Positions 1 to 7,490 of a stretch of DNA of 11,252 bases are shown here, in pieces (within the stretch, counting starts at the first letter, position 1; every line of letters starts with the position of its first letter). The position numbers were made by a program, and so were the translations under genes. The notes beneath the pieces were generated by a model. The model saw only the letters and a program-made list of their open reading frames with translations. It did no database searches and was not told where the DNA came from. Source of the stretch: Ruminococcus sp. UBA7158 (GTDB lineage Bacteria; Bacillota; Clostridia; Oscillospirales; Ruminococcaceae); NCBI GenBank assembly GCA_002491605.1, contig DKWG01000024.1, forward strand, positions 1-11,252, read 5' to 3'.

Positions 1-1182
1 GAAAGAACTAAGCCGCACGTTAACATTGGTACTATCGGCCACGTTGACCACGGCAAGACAACACTTACCGCAGCTATCACCAAGGTATTGGCACTTAAGG
101 GTCAGGCTAAGTTTGAGGCTTATGATATGATCGATAAGGCACCCGAGGAGAGAGAGCGTGGTATCACAATCAACACCGCTCACGTTGAGTATGAGACTGA
201 CAACCGTCACTACGCTCACGTTGACTGCCCCGGCCACGCTGACTATGTTAAGAACATGATCACCGGTGCCGCTCAGATGGATGGCGCTATCCTGGTAGTT
301 GCTGCTTCTGACGGACCTATGGCTCAGACAAGAGAGCATATCCTTCTTGCTCGTCAGGTTGGCGTTCCTGCAATCGTTGTTTTCATGAACAAGGTTGACC
401 AGGTTGACGACCCTGAGCTTCTCGAGCTCGTTGAGATGGACATCCGTGACCTTCTCTCCAAGTATGAGTTCCCCGGCGATGACATTCCGATTGTTAAGGG
501 CTCTGCTCTTGCAGCTCTCGAGTGCACATCTACCGATCCTTCCGACCCTGCTTACGCTCCTATCTTAGAGCTCATGGCTGAGGTTGACGCTTACATTCCT
601 ACTCCTGACCGTAAGGCAGACCTTCCCTTCTTGATGCCTGTTGAGGACACCATGACCATCACCGGACGTGGTACTGTTGCTACAGGTAGAGTTGAAAGAG
701 GTCAGCTCAAGCTCGGCGATGAAGTTGAGATCATCGGTCTTACCGAAGAGAGAGCAAAGACTGTTGTTACCGGTATCGAGATGTTCAGAAAGACCCTCGA
801 TTACGCTGAAGCAGGCGACAACATCGGCGCACTTCTTCGTGGTGTTCAGAGAAAGGACATCGAAAGAGGACAGGTTCTTTGCAAGCCCGGTTCTATCCAT
901 CCTTTGACCAAGTTCAAGGGTCAGGTTTACGTTCTTAAGAAGGATGAAGGCGGACGTCATACTCCCTTCTTCACCAACTACAGACCTCAGTTCTACTTCA
1001 GAACTACCGACGTTACAGGTGTTGTAACTCTTCCTGAGGGTGTTGAAATGTGCACTCCCGGTGATAACGTAGAGATCAGCGTTGAGCTTATCACTCCTAT
1101 CGCTATCGAAGAGGGACTCCGTTTTGCTATCCGTGAGGGCGGCAGAACCGTTGGTTCAGGCGTTGTTACCGCTGTTCTTTAA
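1..1182 (+). CDS. tuf: Translation elongation factor Tu, 5'-truncated by the window edge
   Basis: EF-Tu is the GTPase that carries aminoacyl-tRNA to the ribosomal A site in the cytoplasm. The reading frame is open from base 1, and 393 residues are visible. By comparison with the usual ~394-400 residues, only about six or seven N-terminal residues are missing. The GTPase motifs are all present in window numbering: P-loop GHVDHGKT at residues 13-20, the effector region ERERGITI before residue 60, DCPGH at 75-79, NKVD at 130-133 and SAL at 168-170. The second and third beta-barrel domains follow (for example the TGRGTVATGRVERG segment) and the protein ends normally in the VGSGVVTAVL tail. A terminator begins 16 bases after the stop, so tuf is the last gene of its transcript. 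The codon choice looks like that of a highly expressed gene. The identification is secure. The first ATG in frame, at base 88, is internal and not the start. Confidence 0.98.
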   Translation, partial: ERTKPHVNIGTIGHVDHGKTTLTAAITKVLALKGQAKFEAYDMIDKAPEERERGITINTAHVEYETDNRHYAHVDCPGHADYVKNMITGAAQMDGAILVVAASDGPMAQTREHILLARQVGVPAIVVFMNKVDQVDDPELLELVEMDIRDLLSKYEFPGDDIPIVKGSALAALECTSTDPSDPAYAPILELMAEVDAYIPTPDRKADLPFLMPVEDTMTITGRGTVATGRVERGQLKLGDEVEIIGLTEERAKTVVTGIEMFRKTLDYAEAGDNIGALLRGVQRKDIERGQVLCKPGSIHPLTKFKGQVYVLKKDEGGRHTPFFTNYRPQFYFRTTDVTGVVTLPEGVEMCTPGDNVEISVELITPIAIEEGLRFAIREGGRTVGSGVVTAVL

Positions 1183-1197
1183 TCTTTTAGATTTCTT

Positions 1198-1232
1198 AAA
1201 ACTCCATCGAGATTATCTCGGTGGAGTTTTTT
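1198..1232 (+). terminator. Intrinsic terminator after tuf
   Basis: The left arm at 1198-1212 pairs with the right arm at 1216-1230, giving a 15-bp stem with one G-T wobble and a three-base loop (TTA). The 3' arm runs into a tract of six T (1227-1232). It sits 16 bases downstream of the tuf stop codon, as expected for a Rho-independent terminator. Confidence 0.93.
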
Positions 1233-1254
1233 GTAAGTTGTGTTTATTAAGGGG

Positions 1255-1283
1255 TTTTCAATTTGTGTTTTGTGTGCTATAAT
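1255..1283 (+). promoter_or_regulatory. Predicted extended -10 promoter reading into the repeat array and carA
   Basis: A perfect TATAAT lies at 1278-1283, preceded by TG and one base (1275-1277), which makes it an extended -10. The hexamer 17 bases upstream, TTTTCA at 1255-1260, is a weak -35 (four of six matches). The start of transcription would fall near 1290, at the first hairpin of the repeat array. It is the best promoter candidate for carAB, and would give a leader of about 560 bases. This is predicted from sequence only. Confidence 0.6.
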
Positions 1284-1287
1284 TATG

Positions 1288-1402
1288 ATTTGGAGCTTAC
1301 AGCTCCAAATCTGAAAGAATTGCTCTCGCAGTGAAACTGCTCGCGTCGCCTTTAGGGCGACAACGCAATTCTTTCGGTTTGCGAAAAATTATGGCACCAT
1401 GC
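1288..1402 (+). repeat. Repeat copy 1 with outer stem 1313-1323 / 1365-1375
   Basis: The first hairpin is perfect (1288-1297 with 1301-1310). The outer 11-bp stem closes with a C-G pair (1323 with 1365). The inner hairpins are GCAGT/ACTGC at 1328-1340 and GTCGCC/GGCGAC at 1345-1361. This is the best-formed copy. Confidence 0.88.
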
Positions 1403-1517
1403 TTTGGAGCTTACAGCTCCAAGTCTGAAAGAATTGTTCTCGCAGTGAAACTGCTTGCGTCGTCCTTTTTGACGTCGACACAATTCTTTCGGTTTGCGAA
1501 AAATTATGGCACTATGC
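1403..1517 (+). repeat. Repeat copy 2 with outer stem 1427-1437 / 1480-1490
   Basis: The outer stem is perfect but its innermost pair is T-A (1437 with 1480) instead of the C-G of copy 1. The conserved inner hairpin lies at 1442-1454. The second inner arm is diverged and pairs less well (around 1460-1478, with a T-T mismatch). Confidence 0.87.
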
Positions 1518-1632
1518 TTTGGAACTTACAGCTCCAAGTCTGAAAGAATTGTTCTCGCAGTGAAACTGCTCGCATCGTCCTTTTTGACGCCGACACAATT
1601 CTTTTGGTTTGCGAAAAATTATGGCACTATGC
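1518..1632 (+). repeat. Repeat copy 3 with outer stem 1542-1552 / 1595-1605
   Basis: The first hairpin carries an A-C mismatch (GGAACT against AGCTCC). The outer stem again has an inner T-A pair (1552 with 1595). Its outermost pair has become G-T through a C-to-T change at 1605, so pairing is kept. The second inner arm is poorly paired. Confidence 0.85.
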
Positions 1633-1747
1633 TTTGGAACTTACAGCTCCGAATCTGAAAGAATTGCTCTCGCAGTGAAACTGTTCCGGATGTCGTTTCG
1701 GCATCATCTGCCCCTTTGGGCGACAACGCAATTCTTTCGGCTTGTGT
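1633..1747 (+). repeat. Repeat copy 4, with a remodelled interior
   Basis: The outer stem is 1657-1667 with 1728-1738, with the inner pair back to C-G. The interior differs from copies 1-3. After the conserved hairpin there is an extra arm GATGTCG/CGGCATC (1689-1705), and then a short GCCC/GGGC arm (1710-1721). The extra arm closely resembles the arm of the distant copy at 8488-8504. The 3' flank turns unique at about 1745. Confidence 0.85.
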
Positions 1748-1849
1748 GACCGATAACGATGTGTCATTGAAAAGCTGTACGTTCAGTTGTATGCGGAGTC
1801 AATATCAACTCTGATTTTTGGTTTATGCCGGAAAGGAATAGACAAATTT

Positions 1850-2944
1850 ATGAAATCATTCGACAGAAAAATAGTTTTGGAGGACGGTCGGGAGTTTTAC
1901 GGCTTCGGATTTGGTTCGACCAACGATAGAGTTCTTGAAATTGTATTCAACACCTCTATGGTTGGCTATCAAGAGGTAGTATCCGATCCATCCTATACCG
2001 ACCAAATGGTTGTTTTTACATATCCGCTCATAGGTAATTACGGTATTACAGATGAAGATTTTGAATGCAAAAACCCAAGCATAGGCGCAATATGCGTTTA
2101 TGATTACAACGACTTTCCTTCCAACTTTCGTTCAACAAAAACGCTTTCCGAGCTTTTGGAGGAAAACGGTATTCCGGGTATAAGCGGCGTTGACACACGC
2201 TGCCTTACAAGAATTATCAGGGACTGCGGCTCTATGCGTGTACTTATAACAAATGCCAACACTGATCGTGAAAAGGCGGTAGAGCTGATAAAGAGCACGC
2301 CTGTTCCGCACGACGCTGTTGAGCGTGTGAGTTGCAAGAAGCGCTGGTACTCGAGGACGTCAAATCCTAAATTCAACGTCGTTGCTGTTGACTGCGGAAT
2401 AAAGCTCAATATTGTCAGAAGCCTGAATAAATTCGGCTGTAATGTCACGGTTGTTCCGTATGATACCCCTGCTGACGAGATTGAATTCATGAAGCCGGAC
2501 GGTGTATTCCTATCAAACGGTCCCGGCGACCCGCAGGACGTAAGTCCGGTTATAAATACCGTAAAGAAGCTCAAAGGCAGATATCCCATATTCGGAATCT
2601 GTCTGGGGCATCAGATAATTTCACTGGCATACGGTGCGAAAACCTACAAGCTTAAGTTCGGACACAGGGGAGGAAATCATCCGGTTAAGAACCTGTCAAC
2701 GGGAAAAATCGAGATAACCTCTCAAAACCACAGCTATGCTGTTGACCTTTCAAGTCTTGAGGAAACGCCGCTTACTGCAACTCATATAAATCTTTTGGAC
2801 AAGACAGTTGAGGGCGTTGAATGTGTCGGCGACAGGATATTCAGCGTTCAGTATCATCCTGAAAGCGCCCCCGGACCTCAGGATTCTTCGTATTTATTTG
2901 AGCGTTTTGTTGAAATGATGAGGGAGGCGAAGGAAAATGCCTAA
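1850..2944 (+). CDS. carA: Carbamoyl phosphate synthetase small (glutaminase) subunit
   Basis: CarA hydrolyses glutamine and passes the ammonia to CarB, which makes carbamoyl phosphate for pyrimidine and arginine synthesis in the cytoplasm. From the ATG at 1850 the protein has 364 residues, close to the family's usual ~355-385. Residues 1 to ~135 are the CPSase small-chain N-terminal domain, with the typical opening IVLEDGREFYGFGFG and the NTSMVGYQE segment. From ~175 a class I glutamine amidotransferase domain follows. Its nucleophile Cys251 lies in GICLGHQ, and the other triad residues are His336 and Glu338 in YHPES. An upstream in-frame ATG at 1787 would add 21 residues unlike the family and has no ribosome binding site. 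I prefer 1850, which has AAAGGA at 1832-1837, although that spacing (12 bases) is rather long. The stop overlaps the carB start by eight bases, implying coupled translation. Confidence 0.97.
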   Translation: MKSFDRKIVLEDGREFYGFGFGSTNDRVLEIVFNTSMVGYQEVVSDPSYTDQMVVFTYPLIGNYGITDEDFECKNPSIGAICVYDYNDFPSNFRSTKTLSELLEENGIPGISGVDTRCLTRIIRDCGSMRVLITNANTDREKAVELIKSTPVPHDAVERVSCKKRWYSRTSNPKFNVVAVDCGIKLNIVRSLNKFGCNVTVVPYDTPADEIEFMKPDGVFLSNGPGDPQDVSPVINTVKKLKGRYPIFGICLGHQIISLAYGAKTYKLKFGHRGGNHPVKNLSTGKIEITSQNHSYAVDLSSLEETPLTATHINLLDKTVEGVECVGDRIFSVQYHPESAPGPQDSSYLFERFVEMMREAKENA

Positions 2945-5900
2945 GAGAACTGATATAAAAAAGGTGCTTGTTATAGGCTCGGGACCCATAGTAATCGGTC
3001 AGGCGGCTGAGTTTGACTATGCAGGCACTCAGGCGTGTTTGGCACTTAAAGAGGAGGGTTATGAGGTTGTTTTGGCAAACTCAAACCCTGCAACGATAAT
3101 GACAGACACATTAATTGCGGACAAGGTTTATATGGAGCCGTTAACCCTTGAGTTTTTGGCGAGAATATGCCGATATGAACGTCCCGACGCTATTGTCCCC
3201 GGAATCGGCGGACAGACAGGGCTGAACCTTGCCATGGCGCTTTCAAAAAAGGGCGTTTTAGAGGAATGTGAAATAGAGCTTTTGGGTACTGACGCCAAGA
3301 GCATAGAATGCGCTGAGGACAGAGAGCTTTTTAAAGAGCTTTGCCAGAGAATAGGCGAGCCTTGCGTTCCGTCGAAGATTACATACAGCATTGATGAAGC
3401 TGTTGAAGCGGCTCGTGAAATCGGATATCCGGTTATTCTGCGTCCGGCATTCACCTTGGGCGGAACAGGCGGCGGCTTTGCTTCATCCGATGACGAGCTT
3501 ACCGAAATGATGAAAAATGCACTGGCACTGTCGCCGGTGCATCAGGTGTTGATTGAAAAGAGCATAAAGGGCTACAAAGAGATTGAATACGAGGTCATAA
3601 GAGACGCTAACGACACAGCTATAACTGTTTGCAACATGGAAAACCTTGACCCCGTCGGCATACACACAGGAGACTCAATAGTTGTCGCTCCCAGCCAAAC
3701 GCTGACAAACAAGGAATACCATATGCTCAGGGACAGCGCCTTAAGAATTATCCGTGCTCTGGATGTTAAGGGCGGTTGTAATGTTCAATTCGCATTAGAC
3801 CCGCATTCCTTCAGATACTATGTTATAGAGGTAAACCCAAGGGTTTCCCGTTCGTCGGCACTTGCTTCAAAGGCTTCGGGCTACCCTATTGCGAGAGTTT
3901 CGGCAAAGATTGCCGTGGGAATGAACCTTGATGAGATACAGCTTACAAATACTCCTGCCTGCTTTGAACCGACACTTGACTATGTTGTAACCAAAATGCC
4001 GAGATTCCCGTTTGATAAATTTCCCAATGCTTCTAATACACTTTCGACGCAGATGAAGGCAACGGGCGAGGTTATGAGCGTTGGCAGAAGCTTCGAGGAA
4101 AGCCTTTTGAAGGCGATACGTTCGCTTGAGGGTACAAAGAATCATCTTCACATGGAAAAGTTTGATTCAAAGCATATGTCGGTTGAGCAGCTGCTCAATT
4201 ATGTTAAAGAGGGTACAGATGACAGAATCTACGCCATATCTCAGCTGATGTGGATGGGAGTTGACCCGTCACTCATTTGCGATATAACGCAGATAGATAT
4301 GTTCTTCTTAGATAAAATAAAAAAGATAGTGGACTTTGAGCGTGAGCTTGAGTTAAACGTCGGTTCTGTTGAGCATTTAAAGGAAGCAAAGCGCATGGGC
4401 TTTTCAGACTCATATGTCGCTGAGCTTTGGAATACTGCTGAGGACGAGGTATTCGCAATCAGATGCGAGCAAAAAATATTCCCGACATACAAAATGATAG
4501 ACACCTGCGCAAGCGAGTTTAAAAGCTATGTTCCGTACTTTTATTCGACCTATTCCGATGAAAACGAATCAGTTGTGTCGGAAAAGAAAAAGATAATAGT
4601 TTTAGGCTCGGGACCGATAAGAATAGGTCAGGGCGTCGAGTTCGACTATTCGACTGTCCATGCAGTTAAGACAATTCAGGAATTGGGCTATGAGGCAATC
4701 GTTATTAACAGCAACCCTGAAACTGTTTCAACCGACTACACAACAGCCGACAAGCTTTATTTTGAGCCGCTGACAGCTGAGGATGTTATGAATATCGTCA
4801 TGCTGGAAAAGCCGATGGGCGTTATTACAACCTTGGGCGGACAGACCGCATTAAATCTTGCCGAGCCTTTGGCAAATCGAGGTGTTAAGATAATAGGCAC
4901 TGACTGCGAAGCAGTTGAAAGAGCTGAAAACAGAGACGCATTTGACGCTGTTATAAAGCACCTCGGCATTCCGAATCCGAAGGGTGAGGCTGTTTTGAGC
5001 ATTGAAGCAGGCGTTGAGGCAGCGAATCGCTTGGGATACCCGTTGCTTGTTCGACCGAGCTTTGTTTTGGGCGGAAGGGCAATGGAAATTGTAGCAAATG
5101 AGACTATGCTCAAAAAGTATCTGAAGAATGCCTTCGACGTCGACGAGGAAAAGCCTGTCCTCATTGACAGATATTTATCCGGCAAGGAGGTCGAGGTCGA
5201 CGCTGTGTGTGACGGCGAGAGGGTGTTTGTGCCGGGAATAATGGAGCTTGTTGAGCGTACCGGCGTGCATTCCGGAGACTCTATAAGCGTTTATCCGCCG
5301 TTTTCTATTTCTCAGGGCGTTAAAGACACTATTTTAGACTATACAAAGCGCTTGGGACTCGGAATAGGCATTATAGGACTGTATAACATTCAATTTATTG
5401 TCGATAAGTCCGATAACGTTTACGTCATTGAGGTGAATCCGAGGGCTTCAAGAAGCGTGCCGTTCCTTTCAAAATCCGTTGATATGGGTCTTGTTTCCGT
5501 AGCAACTAAGGTTATGCTCGGCGAGAGCCTTGAAAAGCAGGGAATAAATGATATTTCACTGCCGGAAAGGGATAGATGGTATGTTAAAGCTCCGGCATTT
5601 TCCTTTGAAAAGCTTGCCGGTATGGACGCCTATTTGTCTCCTGAGATGAAGTCGACAGGAGAGGCTATCGGCTATGATAAGCGTTTAAACCGTGCGCTTT
5701 ACAAGGCTTTGCAGGCGTCGGGCGTTAAGATGAAGGACTACGGAACGGTAATCGTCACCTTAGCCGATGAGGACAAGGAGGAGGCTTTGCCGCTTGTCGA
5801 GCGTTTTTACCGTCTGGGCTTCAACATTGAAGCGACAATAGGTACGGCGGAATTCTTAAAGCACCACGGAGTCAGGACGAGAGTCCGCGGAAAGCTGAGT

Positions 5901-6125
5901 GACGGCAGCAACGAAATATTAAATTCAATCCGAGCAGGATACGTCAGCTACATAATCAATACAAGGGCGATTCTTTCGGGCGTACACTATGAGGACGGTG
6001 TGGCAATAAGAAGGTGCGCAGTCCAAAACGGAGTGACAATGTTCACAAGCCTTGATACTGTCAGAATCGTTTTAGACGTATTAGAGGAGACTATTCCCGA
6101 GATATCAACAATCAATAACAAATAA
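2937..6125 (+). CDS. carB: Carbamoyl phosphate synthetase large subunit
   Basis: CarB uses bicarbonate, two ATP and ammonia from CarA to form carbamoyl phosphate. The protein has 1062 residues, the normal length (~1070). It shows the internal duplication of the family: the first half opens with KKVLVIGSGPIVIGQAAEFD near residue 10, and the second half with KKIIVLGSGPIRIGQGVEFD near 550. Each half carries an ATP-grasp fold with its metal-binding signature, VIEVNPRVSRSSALASK in the first and VIEVNPRASRSVPFLSK in the second. An oligomerisation region lies at roughly 400-550. From ~930 to the end is the MGS-like allosteric domain (the TVIVTLADEDKEEALPLVERF region), which in relatives senses UMP or ornithine. 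AGGGAGG at 2921-2927 gives a good ribosome binding site nine bases before the ATG. It overlaps carA by eight bases and is followed after 14 bases by a GH1 gene, with no terminator between them. All domains look intact. Confidence 0.98.
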   Translation: MPKRTDIKKVLVIGSGPIVIGQAAEFDYAGTQACLALKEEGYEVVLANSNPATIMTDTLIADKVYMEPLTLEFLARICRYERPDAIVPGIGGQTGLNLAMALSKKGVLEECEIELLGTDAKSIECAEDRELFKELCQRIGEPCVPSKITYSIDEAVEAAREIGYPVILRPAFTLGGTGGGFASSDDELTEMMKNALALSPVHQVLIEKSIKGYKEIEYEVIRDANDTAITVCNMENLDPVGIHTGDSIVVAPSQTLTNKEYHMLRDSALRIIRALDVKGGCNVQFALDPHSFRYYVIEVNPRVSRSSALASKASGYPIARVSAKIAVGMNLDEIQLTNTPACFEPTLDYVVTKMPRFPFDKFPNASNTLSTQMKATGEVMSVGRSFEESLLKAIRSLEGTKNHLHMEKFDSKHMSVEQLLNYVKEGTDDRIYAISQLMWMGVDPSLICDITQIDMFFLDKIKKIVDFERELELNVGSVEHLKEAKRMGFSDSYVAELWNTAEDEVFAIRCEQKIFPTYKMIDTCASEFKSYVPYFYSTYSDENESVVSEKKKIIVLGSGPIRIGQGVEFDYSTVHAVKTIQELGYEAIVINSNPETVSTDYTTADKLYFEPLTAEDVMNIVMLEKPMGVITTLGGQTALNLAEPLANRGVKIIGTDCEAVERAENRDAFDAVIKHLGIPNPKGEAVLSIEAGVEAANRLGYPLLVRPSFVLGGRAMEIVANETMLKKYLKNAFDVDEEKPVLIDRYLSGKEVEVDAVCDGERVFVPGIMELVERTGVHSGDSISVYPPFSISQGVKDTILDYTKRLGLGIGIIGLYNIQFIVDKSDNVYVIEVNPRASRSVPFLSKSVDMGLVSVATKVMLGESLEKQGINDISLPERDRWYVKAPAFSFEKLAGMDAYLSPEMKSTGEAIGYDKRLNRALYKALQASGVKMKDYGTVIVTLADEDKEEALPLVERFYRLGFNIEATIGTAEFLKHHGVRTRVRGKLSDGSNEILNSIRAGYVSYIINTRAILSGVHYEDGVAIRRCAVQNGVTMFTSLDTVRIVLDVLEETIPEISTINNK

Positions 6126-6139
6126 TAAGGAGAACAGCC

Positions 6140-7477
6140 ATGGCATTTAAAAAAGATTTTATTTGGGGAGCGGCTTCGGCGTCCTATCAAATAGAGGGAG
6201 GAGCTTTTGAGGACGGAAAGGGACTTAACATTTGGGACACCTTTTCGCATCAAGAGGGAAGAGTCTATAACGCAGATAACGGCGACATCGCCTGCGACCA
6301 TTATCATAGGTTTGAAGAGGATTTAGATATTATGGCGCAGCTTGGCATCAAGAGCTACCGCTTTTCCGTCAGCTGGGCAAGGGTTATTCCGAACGGAACA
6401 GGTGATGTCAACGAAAAAGGAATAGAGTTTTACAATAAGCTCATCGATGGCATGATCAAAAGGGGAATAGAGCCATGTATGACCCTTTATCACTGGGATT
6501 TGCCGTATGCTCTGCATTTAAAGGGCGGCTGGCTCAACGATGAGTCGTCAGACTGGTTTGAAGAATATGCTAAGCTCATAGCCGCTCGCTTCGGCGACAG
6601 GGTTAAGCGCTTTATCACCTTCAACGAGCCGCAGGTGTTCTTGGGCTGCGGCTATTATGAGGGAAATCATGCCCCGGGCTACCGTCTTTCAAGACCGGAG
6701 CTTATCAGAATGGGTCACAATGTTTTAAAGGCACACGGCAAGGCCTGCATGGTTTTAAGAAGCGTTAAGGACGCTAAAATCGGTTTGACAGGCGCAACAA
6801 TGCCTGCTATTCCTTATGAGGAAATCCCCGAGGACGTCAACGCCGCAAGAGACGACTACTTTACAAGCGACAACCCCGGCTTTATCTTCTCTGACGCTTT
6901 CTGGTTCGACCCTGCCGTACTCGGCAAGTATCCGGATTGGGTTTATAACTGCCATGACATCGGTATGCCTGAAATTACAGACGAGGACTTAAAGATTATA
7001 AATCAGCCCCTTGATTTCATCGGTCTTAATATTTACAGGGGAAGATATATCAGCGCAGAAAAGGGTCTTATCGGCGAGGAAGTCGGTGCGCCGCACACGT
7101 CTATAGGCTGGACAATAGATGAAAGAGCGCTTTATTGGGGACCCAAGTTCTTCAGCGAAAGATACAGCTTGCCAATAATGATAACGGAAAACGGTGCTGC
7201 GTGCCACGACAGAGTTTCGCTTGACGGCTGTGTTCACGATGAGCCCAGAGTTGACTATTTGTATCGCTACCTCAGCGAGCTGAGACGTGCGGCGACTGAC
7301 GGCGTTGATATAGACGGGTATTATGTATGGTCGATTCTTGACAACTTTGAATGGGCGGAAGGATATAAAGAGCGCTTCGGAATCGTCTTTGTTGATTATA
7401 AGACACAGCAAAGAATTATCAAGGATTCGGGAAGGCTTTACAGTGAGATAATCCGCACAAACGGCGAAAATCTGTAA
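6140..7477 (+). CDS. Glycoside hydrolase family 1 beta-glucosidase, probably cytoplasmic
   Basis: GH1 enzymes are retaining (beta/alpha)8-barrel glycosidases. This one has 445 residues, the standard single-domain length, starting MAFKKDFIWGAASASYQIEGG. The acid/base is Glu163 in TFNEPQ and the nucleophile is Glu350 in ITENGAA. The DNFEWAEGYKERFGIVFVDY segment (from 401) has Glu404-Trp405. In this family that pair belongs to enzymes acting on unphosphorylated sugars, whereas 6-phospho-beta-glucosidases carry a different phosphate-binding set there. The likely substrate is cellobiose or another beta-glucoside or beta-galactoside; the exact specificity cannot be read. There is no signal peptide, so it would act on imported oligosaccharides. 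AAGGAG at 6127-6132 sits seven bases before the ATG. The gene lies 14 bases after carB and 13 before the next gene, so all four are probably co-transcribed. A bglA/bglB-type name would be a guess, so none is given. Confidence 0.95.
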   Translation: MAFKKDFIWGAASASYQIEGGAFEDGKGLNIWDTFSHQEGRVYNADNGDIACDHYHRFEEDLDIMAQLGIKSYRFSVSWARVIPNGTGDVNEKGIEFYNKLIDGMIKRGIEPCMTLYHWDLPYALHLKGGWLNDESSDWFEEYAKLIAARFGDRVKRFITFNEPQVFLGCGYYEGNHAPGYRLSRPELIRMGHNVLKAHGKACMVLRSVKDAKIGLTGATMPAIPYEEIPEDVNAARDDYFTSDNPGFIFSDAFWFDPAVLGKYPDWVYNCHDIGMPEITDEDLKIINQPLDFIGLNIYRGRYISAEKGLIGEEVGAPHTSIGWTIDERALYWGPKFFSERYSLPIMITENGAACHDRVSLDGCVHDEPRVDYLYRYLSELRRAATDGVDIDGYYVWSILDNFEWAEGYKERFGIVFVDYKTQQRIIKDSGRLYSEIIRTNGENL

Positions 7478-7490
7478 ACGGTGAACTGTT

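Larger units (their letters stand above)
1288..1747 (+). repeat. Array of four tandem ~115-bp copies of a structured element
   Basis: The period is 114-115 bases: copies start at about 1288, 1403, 1518 and 1633. Each copy has the same plan. First comes a small hairpin built on GGAGCT/AGCTCC (perfect 10-bp stem with a three-base loop in copy 1, 1288-1310). Then an outer stem GAAAGAATTG / CAATTCTTTC encloses a conserved hairpin GCAGTGAAACTGC and a second, variable GC-rich hairpin. A linker containing GGTTTGCGAAAAATTATGGC joins the copies. The structure is imperfect in places: copies 3 and 4 have an A-C mismatch in the first hairpin. The + orientation given here follows carA. Possible natures are a leader RNA, a small-RNA array, or a REP/MITE-like repeat. 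I cannot assign it to a named family. Confidence 0.92.
1233..1849. other. 617-base intergenic stretch between tuf and carA
   Basis: The stretch holds a promoter at 1255-1283, four tandem copies of a structured element at 1288-1747, and about 100 bases of unique sequence before carA. I see no credible protein gene. The open frame at 1331-1543 exists only because the repeat happens to lack stops in that frame. It is itself repetitive, has no ribosome binding site and is not called. I see no PyrR-binding loop, arginine-repressor box or T-box that would explain carAB control. Confidence 0.8.

Noticed and set aside
388..399. EF-Tu NKVD instead of NKCD in the guanine-binding motif
   Set aside because: This is an ordinary variation among bacterial EF-Tu proteins that does not alter the key Asn, Lys and Asp.
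1288..1747. CRISPR-like array
   Set aside because: The ~115-bp period is conserved through the whole unit, with no short identical repeat separated by unique spacers of constant size, and no cas genes are visible.
1767..1795. Possible promoter TTGAAA-17-TATGCG close to carA
   Set aside because: The -35 is good but the -10 matches only three of six bases. It remains a weak alternative to 1255-1283.
1797..1820. Weak GAGT/ACTC hairpin followed by five T, as a possible attenuator before carA
   Set aside because: The stem is only about four base pairs and AT-rich in the loop, too unstable for a convincing terminator.
1233..1849. PyrR-binding leader, arginine-repressor box or T-box upstream of carAB
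   Set aside because: I looked for their conserved motifs and did not find them. The leader is dominated by the repeat array.
2104..2589. 161-residue antisense open frame inside carA
   Set aside because: It overlaps conserved CarA sequence including most of the amidotransferase domain, so it is a shadow.
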